From: Roseomonas gilardii subsp. gilardii
GTDB lineage: Bacteria > Pseudomonadota > Alphaproteobacteria > Acetobacterales > Acetobacteraceae
NCBI RefSeq assembly: GCF_023078375.1
Contig: NZ_CP095554.1
Location: 3,712,501 to 3,776,500, forward strand
Length of the DNA stretch: 64,000 nt
Direction of reading: 5' to 3'
Made by a program: the position numbers and the translations under genes. Below, piece by piece: positions 51,562 to 60,488 of the stretch (positions are counted from its first letter, which is position 1; each line of letters opens with the position of its first letter). Under the pieces are notes generated by a model. It made no database searches. It was not told where the DNA came from and worked only from the letters and a program-made list of their open reading frames with translations.

Positions 51562-53550
51562 TCATCCGTATTGCGGGGCGCGCTCCAGGCGTTCCAGCAC
51601 CCTGGCGGCGGTCAGCGGCCCGTCGAAATAATAGCCCTGCCCCTCCGTGTAGCCCGCCTGGAGGGCAAGCCTCACCAGTTCCTCGCTCTCCAGGCCCTCC
51701 ACCGTCGTTGCCATGCCCAGGCGGCGCGCCAGGTCGGCCATGGTGCGCACGATGGCCAGGCAGTCCGGCCGTGTGGCCATGGCATGCACGAAGGAACGGT
51801 CGATCTTGATCTTCTCGAAGCGGAAGCGGCGCAGGTAGTCGAAGGAGGAATAGGCGATCCCGAAATCGTCGAGGGCGATGCCGATCCCCAGCTCGCGCAG
51901 CTCCGCCAGCGCGGCCAGCACGCCCGCATCGTCCTGCAGCAGCAGGGATTCCGTGATCTCCAGTTCCAGCCGCCGCGCCGGGAGGCCGGAGGCCGCCAGG
52001 GCCCGCGCCACGGCGATCAACAGCCCGCCATCGGCGAACTGCCGCGGCGACAGGTTCACCGCCAGCCGGATCTCCTCCGGCCATCGCGCCGCATCGGTGC
52101 AGGCCTGCCGCAGCACCCAATCGCCGATGGGCACGATCAGCCCGCTCTGCTCGGCCACGGGGATGAAGCTCTGCGGCCCGATCAGCCCCAGCCGGGGATG
52201 CCGCCAGCGCAGCAGCGCCTCCAGCCCGGTGATCCGCCCATCCACCAGATGCACCTGCGGCTGGTAATGCACCTCGAACTGCCCTTCGCGCAGCGCCACC
52301 GCGAGGTCGGATTGCAGCCGCTGCCGCTCCTCGGCCGCTTCCAGCAGCCGTTCCTCGAAGAAGCGGCAGGTGTTCCGCCCCTCCCCCTTGGCCTCGTAGA
52401 GCGCGAGGTCGGCATGGCGCATCAGCGTGACCGCGTCGCCCTGCCCGGGTGCGAGGTCGGCGATGCCGATGCTCACCCCGGGCATGATGAGGCGCCCCTC
52501 CATCTCCAGCGGCCGGTTGACGACCCGGCCCAGACGCATGGCCAGATCCGACAGCGCCTCCCGCTTCAGCCCTGGCGGCGGCAGGACGGCGAATTCGTCG
52601 CCGCCGAGGCGCGCCACCATGTATTCCCCCGGGTCTTTCCCTGGCCCACCCTTCGGCACGCTGCCGCGCAGCCGCCGGGCGATCTCCCGCAGCATCCCGT
52701 CGCCCGCGACATGGCCCAGCGTGTCGTTGACATCCTTGAAGCAGTCGAGGTCCAGCAGCAGCATCGGCACCCGGCGCCGCGCGCCGCGGCCGGAGCCCCT
52801 GCGGGCCGGCGCCGCCAACAGCTCCGCCAGCCGGTCCAGCAGCGCGCGCCGGTTCGGCAGGCCGGTCAGCGGGTCCTCCAGCGCGATGCGCCGGATCTGG
52901 CGGTTCTGCTGGACCAGCAGCAGCGACAGCCCCGCCCCCGCGGCGATCATGGCCAGCAGCACCGCGATGAAGGCGACGTAGAGGCCGCGCAGCTCGCCCT
53001 GGTCCTCGCCAACGAGGTTGCTGCCCTCCATATGCGTGGAGGCGGCGAGGCGGACCATCGGCACGTTCAGCTCGCCCAGCAGGAGGAGCATCTCCCGGCT
53101 GTTCTCGTCCGAGGCCGGCTGGTCGAGCAGGGCCTGCACCCGGCCGATCGTCTCTTCCAGCCGGTCCAGCAGCCCGGCATTCTCCGGGTTGCGGCGGATC
53201 AGCATCCGCACCTCGCCCTCCCGCAGCACGGAGAGCCTGTTGCGCAGGACATCGAGGCGCAACTGCACATCCGCGCGCTCCACCGGCATGTTCGGCAGGG
53301 CGTAAGCCGCGACGTCGGTCTGCAGCCGCATGAACTCGACCGCGCCGAGCGTGGTCTCGAACATGCTGTTGTAGCGGGTGAGCGCCTCGAAGAGGTTCTG
53401 CTGGCGGATGGTGAGCACCGCGATGCAGGCCGCCGCCGCGGCCAGCCCGGCCATCAGCACGATCAGCGACACGCGCAGCCAGCGCTGGATGCCGCCTTCG
53501 GCCCCCGGCAGGTGCCTGCGTCGTCCCACGGGTATCACCTGCTCCGTCAC
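51562..53550 (-). CDS. Membrane GGDEF-EAL cyclic-di-GMP enzyme
   Basis: 662-residue protein with a GTG start. Two TM helices (about 27-47 and 190-213) flank a periplasmic sensor. A GGDEF diguanylate cyclase domain follows with intact LGGDEF at residues 315-320, then an EAL domain with EAL at 444-446, LSPRQF, EITES, and DDFGIAYSS (loop-6 motif). The usual AEGVE is ATTVEGLE here, so the phosphodiesterase may be weak. Could make or destroy c-di-GMP; sensor ligand unknown. Reads towards the uraH pair. Confidence 0.92.
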   Translation of the reverse strand: MTEQVIPVGRRRHLPGAEGGIQRWLRVSLIVLMAGLAAAAACIAVLTIRQQNLFEALTRYNSMFETTLGAVEFMRLQTDVAAYALPNMPVERADVQLRLDVLRNRLSVLREGEVRMLIRRNPENAGLLDRLEETIGRVQALLDQPASDENSREMLLLLGELNVPMVRLAASTHMEGSNLVGEDQGELRGLYVAFIAVLLAMIAAGAGLSLLLVQQNRQIRRIALEDPLTGLPNRRALLDRLAELLAAPARRGSGRGARRRVPMLLLDLDCFKDVNDTLGHVAGDGMLREIARRLRGSVPKGGPGKDPGEYMVARLGGDEFAVLPPPGLKREALSDLAMRLGRVVNRPLEMEGRLIMPGVSIGIADLAPGQGDAVTLMRHADLALYEAKGEGRNTCRFFEERLLEAAEERQRLQSDLAVALREGQFEVHYQPQVHLVDGRITGLEALLRWRHPRLGLIGPQSFIPVAEQSGLIVPIGDWVLRQACTDAARWPEEIRLAVNLSPRQFADGGLLIAVARALAASGLPARRLELEITESLLLQDDAGVLAALAELRELGIGIALDDFGIAYSSFDYLRRFRFEKIKIDRSFVHAMATRPDCLAIVRTMADLARRLGMATTVEGLESEELVRLALQAGYTEGQGYYFDGPLTAARVLERLERAPQYG

Positions 53551-53759
53551 AACGAGGATGGTAGCCGGCGGGGCCGGGTCCGGTCGTATCCCCTCCCGTG
53601 ATGCTTTCCGTCAAGGAAAGACACAGGAACGGACGGATGCTTTTTGGAAAGAAGGAGCCGGATGCGTGGCCGCTCCACCGAGAATGCCCGGCGTCCCACG
53701 CGAATGCCCTCCGGCCGGGCAGCCAGCAGGACCGGCTCGCGCGCCCCAACCCCGATCCC

Positions 53760-53795
53760 CGCCCTTGATCCCGCCCTTGATCCCGCCCTTGATCC
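53760..53795. repeat. 12-bp tandem repeat, 3 copies
   Basis: CGCCCTTGATCC is repeated three times (53760-53771, 53772-53783, 53784-53795) in the divergent region upstream of the hydantoinase/carbamoylase-type gene. Non-coding. Confidence 0.85.
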
Positions 53796-53853
53796 CATTG
53801 GCGGCCACACCCAAAACGGCGGAACAACAGCCCAAGTGGGAACAGGCGAGACG

Positions 53854-55116
53854 ATGACCGACACGGCGCCCCCCAACCTGATCGCGGCGGTGGACCAGAA
53901 CCGGCACTGGGACCGGTTGATGCAGATGGCGAGGATCGGCGCCATTCCCGGCGACGGCGTGAACCGCCCCTGCCTCTCGCCGCTGGATCGCGAGGCGCGC
54001 CGCCTGCTGATCGGCTGGGCCAGGGAGCTGGGGCTGACCGTCTCGGTCGATCCGATCGGCAACCTCTTCCTGCGGCATGAGGGCACGGAGCCGGAGGCGG
54101 CGCCCGTGCTGACCGGCAGCCACATGGACAGCCAGCCCATGGGCGGCCGCTTCGACGGCATCTGGGGCGTGCTCGCGGGGCTGGAGGCGGTGCAGGCGAT
54201 TCGCGAGAGTGGCGCCACCACGCGGCATCCGATCGAGATCGTGGCCTGGACCAACGAGGAAGGCGGCCGCTTCGCCCCTGGCTGCATGGGCTCCATGGCC
54301 TGGTCGGGGCATTCCCCCGCCAATACATGGGACCATGTCGCCGATTCCGACGGAGTGACCTTCGCCCAGGCCCTGGCCGAGCAGTTGCGGGAGGAGGCCG
54401 GCCTGCCGCAGCGCCCGCTGGGCCCGGACCGGCAGCCGGTCGCCTATCTGGAGGCGCATATCGAGCAGGGCCCGCGGCTGGAGGCCGAGGGCTATGACAT
54501 CGGCGTCGTCACCGGCATCCAGGGCAGCCGCTGGTTCCTGGTGGAGCTGCGCGGCGAATCCGCCCATGCCGGCACGGCGCCGCTCGCCCTGCGCAAGGAC
54601 GCGGTGCAGGACATGGTGCGCGCCATCAATGCGCTGAACGCGCTGATGACCGATCCCGAGGACATCCTGCGCTTCACCGTCGCCCGCATCGAGGTCACGC
54701 CCAACACCTCGAACTCGGTGGCGGAACTGGTGCGCTTCACCATCGACTTCCGGCATCCCGACAAGGAGGTGCTGCTGATGAACGGCGACGCGATCGACGA
54801 CACGATCCGCTCCGCCGTGAAGAACTGCGCGGTCACGGTCACCGAACGCTTCCATGCCCTGCCGGTGGATTTCGATGCCGGCGTGCTGGACACGGTGGAG
54901 GCCGCCGCCCAGGCCCAGGGGCTGCGCGCGCTCCGCATGCCCTCCGGCGCCTTCCACGACGCGCAGTTCATGGTGCCGGTCTGCCCCACGGGCATGATCT
55001 TCGTGCCCAGCCACAAGGGCATCAGCCACAACCCGGCGGAATATTCCTCGCCGGAACAGCTCGCCGCCGGCGTCCGCACCCTGGCCGCCTCGCTGCTCTC
55101 CCTCGCCAGGGGCTGA
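53854..55116 (+). CDS. Zn-dependent M20 amidohydrolase (N-carbamoyl-amino acid / allantoate type)
   Basis: 420-residue enzyme of the HyuC/AllC M20 subgroup, removing a carbamoyl or ureido group. Metal motifs: TGSHMDSQPMGGRFDG, WTNEEGGRF, EAHIEQGPRLEAEGYDIGVV, and a late PSGAFHDAQF...GMIFVPSHKGISHNPAEYSSPEQ. Lid-domain signature GESAHAGTAPLALRKDA. It fits N-carbamoyl-amino acid hydrolases and allantoate amidohydrolases equally. uraH nearby makes a ureide pathway plausible. SD GGCGAGACG before ATG 53854. Confidence 0.92.
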   Translation: MTDTAPPNLIAAVDQNRHWDRLMQMARIGAIPGDGVNRPCLSPLDREARRLLIGWARELGLTVSVDPIGNLFLRHEGTEPEAAPVLTGSHMDSQPMGGRFDGIWGVLAGLEAVQAIRESGATTRHPIEIVAWTNEEGGRFAPGCMGSMAWSGHSPANTWDHVADSDGVTFAQALAEQLREEAGLPQRPLGPDRQPVAYLEAHIEQGPRLEAEGYDIGVVTGIQGSRWFLVELRGESAHAGTAPLALRKDAVQDMVRAINALNALMTDPEDILRFTVARIEVTPNTSNSVAELVRFTIDFRHPDKEVLLMNGDAIDDTIRSAVKNCAVTVTERFHALPVDFDAGVLDTVEAAAQAQGLRALRMPSGAFHDAQFMVPVCPTGMIFVPSHKGISHNPAEYSSPEQLAAGVRTLAASLLSLARG

Positions 55117-55158
55117 AACGCCGCAATGCCGCCACGCCGGGGCTCCCGGGGCGGCGGC

Positions 55159-56340
55159 TCAGACGCTGGCGAGCAACCCGGCCAGGAGCTTCGCCCGCGG
55201 CACCAGGCTGTCCACGCTCAGATGCTCGCCCAGTGTATGGTGCCCGGCGCTGATCACCCCCAGCCCGTCCAGCGTCGGGATGCCCAGGGCTCCGGTGAAA
55301 TTGCCGTCCGAGCCGCCGCCGGCGCTGCCATGGCCGATCTCGCCGCCCAGGCGCTGCCCGATGGCATGGGCCTTCGCATAGAGGCCCAGATCCGCCTCGG
55401 ACGGCTCCCAGACCGGGCGGGTGACGCCGCGCCGCACCTCCAGCGCCACGTCCGGGGTGGAGGCGCGCAGGCCCAGCATCCGCTCCACCGCCGCGTCGAG
55501 ATCCTGCTGCCGCCTGGCCATGGTCAGCGCCTCGGCATCGCAATGCGTGGCGACGCAGTTCACCCATTGCCCGCCCCGCACCACGCCGACCGAGAAGGTG
55601 CAGGCCTCGGTGGTCATGGCCTCGATGGCCAGCACCTGCCGGCACATCTCGCGGATCGCGCTCCGCCCCTCGCCCAGCGAGGCGCCGGCATGGCTGGGCC
55701 GGCCGGTGGTCCGCAGGTTGAAGCGCGCGATGGCATAGCGGCCGGTCACCACATCGCCCAGGACGGGGCTATGCCCTGGCCGCCCCGGCTCCGGCACCAG
55801 CACCATGGCATGGCGCCTCGCCTCCGCCTCGATCAGGTCGCGGGTGGAGGGGCTGCCGATCTCCTCGTCCGGCGTCAGCAGCACCGTCACCGGGCGGGAG
55901 GTGGGGATGCCGGCCCGGATCATCTGCCGGATCGCCTCCAGCGCCAGGAAGGTGCCGCCCTTCATGTCGCCGATCCCCGGCCCGTAGCAGCGCCCGCCAT
56001 CGCGGCGGAAGGGCAGCGCCGCCAGCGTGCCCACCGGATGCACCGTGTCGAGATGCGCCAGCACCAGGATGCCCGGCTTCTCCCCATCCGGATGCGGGAA
56101 GCGCGCCCGCACGCAGCCGCCCAGCATCGCGCCGGCCGGCCCCGGACGGCCGGGGATGCGCTCAATCCGCGCCCCGGCCAGGGCGAGGTCGCGGGCGGCG
56201 AGGTCCATCATCCGGTTGACGGCCCCGGCGTCGAAGGTCGGGCTCTCGCACTCCACCCAGGGCCGCAGCCCCTCCAGGATGGCATCGGCCTCGAAAGGCA
56301 GGGCAAGGGCGGCGGCGAGGGGGTCGGAGAGCGAGTCCAT
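55159..56340 (-). CDS. M20 carboxypeptidase (glutamate carboxypeptidase type)
   Basis: 393-residue zinc carboxypeptidase. Metal-site motifs are VLAHLDTVHPVGT, GPGIGDMKGGTFLALEAI, LLTPDEEIGSPSTRD and a late SAGHHTLGEHLSVD. The lid domain has RPSHAGASLGEGRSAI. This arrangement matches glutamate carboxypeptidase/CPG2-like enzymes, which cut C-terminal Glu. Cytosolic. Start at ATG 56340; another ATG three codons upstream is possible. Converges with the carbamoylase gene. Confidence 0.9.
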   Translation of the reverse strand: MDSLSDPLAAALALPFEADAILEGLRPWVECESPTFDAGAVNRMMDLAARDLALAGARIERIPGRPGPAGAMLGGCVRARFPHPDGEKPGILVLAHLDTVHPVGTLAALPFRRDGGRCYGPGIGDMKGGTFLALEAIRQMIRAGIPTSRPVTVLLTPDEEIGSPSTRDLIEAEARRHAMVLVPEPGRPGHSPVLGDVVTGRYAIARFNLRTTGRPSHAGASLGEGRSAIREMCRQVLAIEAMTTEACTFSVGVVRGGQWVNCVATHCDAEALTMARRQQDLDAAVERMLGLRASTPDVALEVRRGVTRPVWEPSEADLGLYAKAHAIGQRLGGEIGHGSAGGGSDGNFTGALGIPTLDGLGVISAGHHTLGEHLSVDSLVPRAKLLAGLLASV

Positions 56341-56467
56341 GCCCCGCATGCTTTCCCACCCGCATCGCCCGGACAAGGCCATCTCCCCGCCGCAGAATGG
56401 CCCCGATTGCTGCGCCGCACGGCTGGGATCTCGCGCGATGCGGCGCGGCAGGCTAGCCTTCCCCGTA

Positions 56468-57196
56468 ATGAACGATACATCGCGACCCTTCCTCCGAAGG
56501 ATCATGCCCCAGCTCGGCCCCATGGGCTGGGAAGGCGCGGAGCTGTCCGCCAGCGAATACATGCTGCCCCTGGGGGCGGAACAGCGGGCCGAGATCGAGG
56601 CCGGGCCCGAGGCTCCGGGCCCCTGCATCGAGGCCCTGGCCGGGGCGATGCGCCCCCGGCTGGACCACGGCCAGGGCTTCATGCTGCTGCGCGGACTGCC
56701 GCAGGATTTGCCGGCCGCGGCGGTGCTCCGGGCACTGGGCCGGCATCTCGGCACCGCCCTGCCGGCGGAGGCCGACCCGAATTTCTGCGATGTCCTGCTG
56801 CTGCGCCCGGATGCGCCGGCCCGCGTCACGCTGCTGTCCGCAGCCTCCGTCCACAATGCCCTGCTGCTGCGGGACAAGCCGCTGCTGACCGGGCTCTACG
56901 CCGCCAGCCCTGCCCTCGGCGACGGCATCGCCTTCCAGGTCTCCGGCGGCGTCTTCGCGGGCTATCGCGGGTCTTCCGTGCCGGATGCGGCGGCGCCCGA
57001 GGCCCTGCGGGCGGCGCTGGAGGCACCGGGCCTGCCCCTGTCGATGCAGAGCGGCGACGTGCTGGTGCTGAACCCCTTCCTGGTCTGGCTGCGCGACAGG
57101 CCCGAGGCCGCCCACCTGGCCCTCCGGGCATCGCAGACACGGATGGACTTTCCCGAATGGGCACCGCCGATGCAGAGCCTGGCCGCCGCGAGCTGA
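56468..57196 (+). CDS. Degenerate TauD/TfdA-type dioxygenase homologue
   Basis: 242 residues. It keeps family blocks seen in TauD/TfdA-like proteins: GQGFMLLRGLPQDLPAAAVLRALGRHLGTAL, SAASVHNALLLRDKPLLTGLYAASP (the helix after the metal site) and SGDVLVLNPFLVWLRDRPE. It lacks the His-x-Asp ligand segment that should precede the VHNALL region and is about 90 residues shorter than usual. Iron binding is therefore doubtful and it may be a pseudo-enzyme. The stop overlaps the next start (TGATG), so both proteins are coupled. Confidence 0.7.
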   Translation: MNDTSRPFLRRIMPQLGPMGWEGAELSASEYMLPLGAEQRAEIEAGPEAPGPCIEALAGAMRPRLDHGQGFMLLRGLPQDLPAAAVLRALGRHLGTALPAEADPNFCDVLLLRPDAPARVTLLSAASVHNALLLRDKPLLTGLYAASPALGDGIAFQVSGGVFAGYRGSSVPDAAAPEALRAALEAPGLPLSMQSGDVLVLNPFLVWLRDRPEAAHLALRASQTRMDFPEWAPPMQSLAAAS

Positions 57197-57945
57197 TGCG
57201 TATCCTTCTGGCGAACGCCAACACCACGGAGGCGATCACCGATCTCTGTGCCGCCGCGGCGCGGGCCGCGGCCTCGCCGGGCACCGAGATCGTCCCCGCC
57301 ACGCCGCACTTCGGCCCGGCGGTGATCTCCACCCGCGCCGAGAATGCCATCGCCTCCCATGCCGTGCTGGACCTCCTGGCCGGCCATGCCTCGGGTGAAG
57401 ACCGGGTCGATGCGGTGGTGCTCGCCGTGTCCCACGACACGGCGCTGGAGGCGGCGCGGCAGCTCATGCCCTGCCCCGTGCTTGGCATGACCGAGGCCGC
57501 CTGCCTGACCGCCTGCATGCTCGGCGCCCGCTTCGGGCTGGTCACGCTGGGTGGTGTGGAGATGTACCGGGAGCTGATGGCCCGGCACGGCCTCGCCACC
57601 CGGTGCGCCGGGCTGGAGGGGGTGGATGCCACCCCGCCCCAGGCGCTGGAGGACCCTGAGGGCGTGGCCGCGAAGGTCGGCGCCGCGATCGCCCGCCTGG
57701 TGTCCCAGGGCGCCGATTCCGTGGTGCTCGGCGGCGCCGCGCTGGCGGGGATGGAAGGGCGGCTGCGGCGCGATGCCTCCGTGCCGCTGCTGGAGGGCAT
57801 CGCCTGCGGCGTCCGGCTGGCGGAGATGCTGGTGCGCATGACTCCGGGCAAGCCGGCGGCGGGCGCCATGGCCGCCCCGCGCGGCCGGGGCAGCACCGGC
57901 CTTTCCCCCGCCCTGGCGGCGCTGCTGCAAGGCCCGCCCGCCTAG
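57196..57945 (+). CDS. Asp/Glu/hydantoin racemase-family protein lacking both catalytic cysteines
   Basis: 249 residues with a hydantoin/Asp-Glu racemase fold: RILLANANTTEAITD at the start, PVLGMTEAACLTACMLGARFGLVTL in the middle, and VVLGGAALAGMEGRL plus LLEGIACGVRLAEMLV near the end. The two cysteines usually found in the first catalytic loop (for example IACFGDP) and in VVLGCAGM are replaced here by Ser/His (LAVSHDTALEA) and Gly/Ala (LGGAALAGM). A racemase role is thus unlikely without an unusual mechanism. Coupled to the gene before it. Confidence 0.8.
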   Translation: MRILLANANTTEAITDLCAAAARAAASPGTEIVPATPHFGPAVISTRAENAIASHAVLDLLAGHASGEDRVDAVVLAVSHDTALEAARQLMPCPVLGMTEAACLTACMLGARFGLVTLGGVEMYRELMARHGLATRCAGLEGVDATPPQALEDPEGVAAKVGAAIARLVSQGADSVVLGGAALAGMEGRLRRDASVPLLEGIACGVRLAEMLVRMTPGKPAAGAMAAPRGRGSTGLSPALAALLQGPPA

Positions 57946-58080
57946 GATCTCCTCCCCGGCGATCCCGCTCGCGGGCAACCATGCTGCCGCCATGATCCGC
58001 CGCCATCCTCCGCCGCCATTCTCCGCCTGGGCAACCGGCCGGTCCGGGTGACGTTGCCGGAGTGGGACGAGGAGGGACAG

Positions 58081-59016
58081 ATGCGGCTCGATGGCCCCGA
58101 AAGCGAGAATGTCGAGGACCGGCGCGGCCAGGGGGGCGGTGGTTTCGGCGGTGGCGGTCTCGGTGGCGGCGGCTTCCGCATTCCTGGCGGCCGTGTCGGC
58201 GGCGGCCTCGGCACTATCGCCATCCTGCTGATCGCCGCCTTCCTCGGCGTGGACCTCACTGGCATCGTCGGGGACGACACGGGCCAGCCCGTCCCGCAGG
58301 AACGCCGCTTCGACCCCGGCCAAGCGGGGAACGGCCAAGGGGGGAACGGCCAGCAGGCCGGGCGCGAGGATGCCGGCCGCCGCTTCGTGGCGCAGGTGCT
58401 GGGCGAGACCGAGCGCGTCTGGACCGAGCAGTTCGCGCAGATGGGCCGCACCTATCACGACCCCACCCTGGTCCTCTTTTCCGGCGTCACCCGTTCGGGC
58501 TGCGGCACGGCGCAGGCGGAAACCGGCCCCTTCTACTGCCCGAACGACCAGAAGGTTTATATCGACCTCGACTTCATGCACCAGTTGCAGAACCGCCTGG
58601 GCGCGCGCGGCGACTTCGCCGCCGCCTACATCATCGCGCACGAGGTCGGCCACCATGTGCAGAACGAGCTGGGCACGCTGGAACGCGCGCACCAGTTCCA
58701 GGCCCGCTATGGCGGCAACAGCCCGGAAGCCAACCAGATCCAGGTCCGGGTCGAATTGCAGGCCGACTGCTATGCGGGCGTCTGGGCCAACCTGGCGAAC
58801 CGCGAGCGCCACATCCTGGAGGATGGCGACATCGAGCAGGGCCTGAACGCCGCCGCCGCCGTGGGCGACGACCGCCTGCAAAGGCAGATGCGCGGCACGG
58901 TCCAGCCCGAGACCTTCACCCATGGCTCCTCGGCGCAGCGCGTGCGCTGGTTCCGGCGCGGGCTGGAAAGCGGCAACATCCGGGCCTGCGACACCTTCGG
59001 CACGCAGCAGCTCTGA
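58081..59016 (+). CDS. Neutral zinc metallopeptidase (YpfJ-type)
   Basis: 311 residues with a Gly-rich N-terminus (GGGGFGGGGLGGGGF), one TM helix (GTIAILLIAAFLGVDLTGIV) and a zincin domain with HEVGHH at about residue 215, YCPNDQKVYIDLDF, and an ADCYAGVW block. Matches the YpfJ/DUF zinc peptidase family (pfam neutral zinc metallopeptidase). Substrate unknown; inner-membrane anchored with the active domain probably periplasmic. SD GAGGAGG before ATG. Confidence 0.88.
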   Translation: MRLDGPESENVEDRRGQGGGGFGGGGLGGGGFRIPGGRVGGGLGTIAILLIAAFLGVDLTGIVGDDTGQPVPQERRFDPGQAGNGQGGNGQQAGREDAGRRFVAQVLGETERVWTEQFAQMGRTYHDPTLVLFSGVTRSGCGTAQAETGPFYCPNDQKVYIDLDFMHQLQNRLGARGDFAAAYIIAHEVGHHVQNELGTLERAHQFQARYGGNSPEANQIQVRVELQADCYAGVWANLANRERHILEDGDIEQGLNAAAAVGDDRLQRQMRGTVQPETFTHGSSAQRVRWFRRGLESGNIRACDTFGTQQL

Positions 59017-59183
59017 CCGGGGCCGGAGCGGGCGGCCGCTCCAGTCCTGGGAACACCCCCCGAACGCCCCTCCCGGCGCATCCGCCGTCCCGTTGCACAA
59101 TCATTGCGATCCGCGGGATGCGGGCGCAGTCTTCGCTTCGGGGGAAAGCGGCGGAAGAAGCCGTGGCCCCGGGAGGAAGCACC

Positions 59184-60488
59184 ATGAAGAGTTCCAAGAG
59201 AAGCGGGACCGCCTTTCTGTTCGCGGCCCTGATGACGGCCGCCATGCCCGTTCCGCAGGGAGCGGTCCGGGCCCAGCCCGCGCCGCCGGCCGGCGGGGAC
59301 GCCCTGCAGAAACTGCAGGAATTCCGCGGCACGGGCGCCAGCCGTGACATGGAGACCGTGCCGCAGACCGGCCGCCGGGCTGATCAGATCCGCCGGAACC
59401 TGGAACGCATCCGCCTGCCGGAGGGCTTCCGCATCAGCCTCTATGCCCTGGTGCCGGATGCCCGGCACATGGCGGTGGGACCGTCCTCCGGCGTGGTCTT
59501 CGTCGGCACCCGCAAGAACCGGATCTGGGCCGTCACCGACCGCGACCGCGACCGCGTGGCGGACGAGGTGAAGGTCTTCGCGCCTTCGGTCAGCTTCGCC
59601 GTCCCGAACGGCCTCTGCTTCAGCCCCGACGGCATCCTCTACACGGTGGAGCAGAACCGCGTCCTGGCCTTCCCGGCGGCGGAGTTCTTCTACGAGGGGC
59701 CGGATGTCGCGGCGGCAACGGTGGTGCCGCAGGGACAGCTCATTCCGGCCGCCGAGGAGAGCTTCAACCACTCCGCCCGGGTCTGCCGCATCGGGCCGGA
59801 CAACAAGCTCTATATCGCCCTTGGCCAGCCCTTCAACGTCCCGCCCCCGGCCAAGCGGGCGCTCTATGACCAGTGGGGCATCGGCGGCATCATCCGCATG
59901 GACCGCGACGGCCAGAACCGCGAGGTCTTCGCGCGCGGCATCCGCAACTCCGTCGGCATCGCCTTCCGCCCCGGCACCAGCGAGCTCTGGTTCACCGACA
60001 ACCAGGTGGACGGCATGGGCGACGACACCCCGCCCGGCGAGATCAACCGCGCCACGAAGGCGGGGCTGAACTTCGGCTTCCCCTGGTATGGCGGCGGCAC
60101 GGTCCGCACCGCCGAATACGCCAAGGAAGCGGTGCCGCCGGATGTGGTTCCGCCGGTGGTGGAGATGGCGCCCCATGCGGCGGATCTGGGCATGACCTTC
60201 TACACCGGCCGCATGTTCCCGGAGAGCTATCGCGGCGCCATCTTCGACGCGCAGCACGGGTCCTGGAACCGCAGCCAGGCGGTCGGGGCGCGGGTGATGG
60301 TCACCTTCCTGAACGCCGATGGCAGCGTGAAGGAAAGCAAGCCCTTCGCGGAGGGCTGGCTGGACGAGGAGACCAACGAGTATTCCGGCCGCCCGGTGGA
60401 TGTGGCGCAACTGGCCGACGGCTCTCTGCTGGTCTCGGACGATGCGGCGGGCGCGATCTACCGCATCTCCTACGGGGACCGGAATTGA
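59184..60488 (+). CDS. Periplasmic sugar dehydrogenase (L-sorbosone / PQQ-glucose dehydrogenase type)
   Basis: 434-residue exported beta-propeller dehydrogenase. Signal peptide (RSGTAFLFAALMTAAMPVPQGAVRAQ), then six-bladed propeller blocks: LPEGFRISLYALVPDARHMAVG, VPNGLCFSPDGILYTVE, ARGIRNSVGIAFRPGTSELWFTDN, GEINRATKAGLNFGFPWYGGG and a final GRPVDVAQLADGSLLVSDDAAGAIYRI. Family members use PQQ in the periplasm. The gene runs directly into a cytochrome c gene (TTGA overlap) that should accept its electrons. Typical of acetic acid bacteria. Confidence 0.9.
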   Translation: MKSSKRSGTAFLFAALMTAAMPVPQGAVRAQPAPPAGGDALQKLQEFRGTGASRDMETVPQTGRRADQIRRNLERIRLPEGFRISLYALVPDARHMAVGPSSGVVFVGTRKNRIWAVTDRDRDRVADEVKVFAPSVSFAVPNGLCFSPDGILYTVEQNRVLAFPAAEFFYEGPDVAAATVVPQGQLIPAAEESFNHSARVCRIGPDNKLYIALGQPFNVPPPAKRALYDQWGIGGIIRMDRDGQNREVFARGIRNSVGIAFRPGTSELWFTDNQVDGMGDDTPPGEINRATKAGLNFGFPWYGGGTVRTAEYAKEAVPPDVVPPVVEMAPHAADLGMTFYTGRMFPESYRGAIFDAQHGSWNRSQAVGARVMVTFLNADGSVKESKPFAEGWLDEETNEYSGRPVDVAQLADGSLLVSDDAAGAIYRISYGDRN

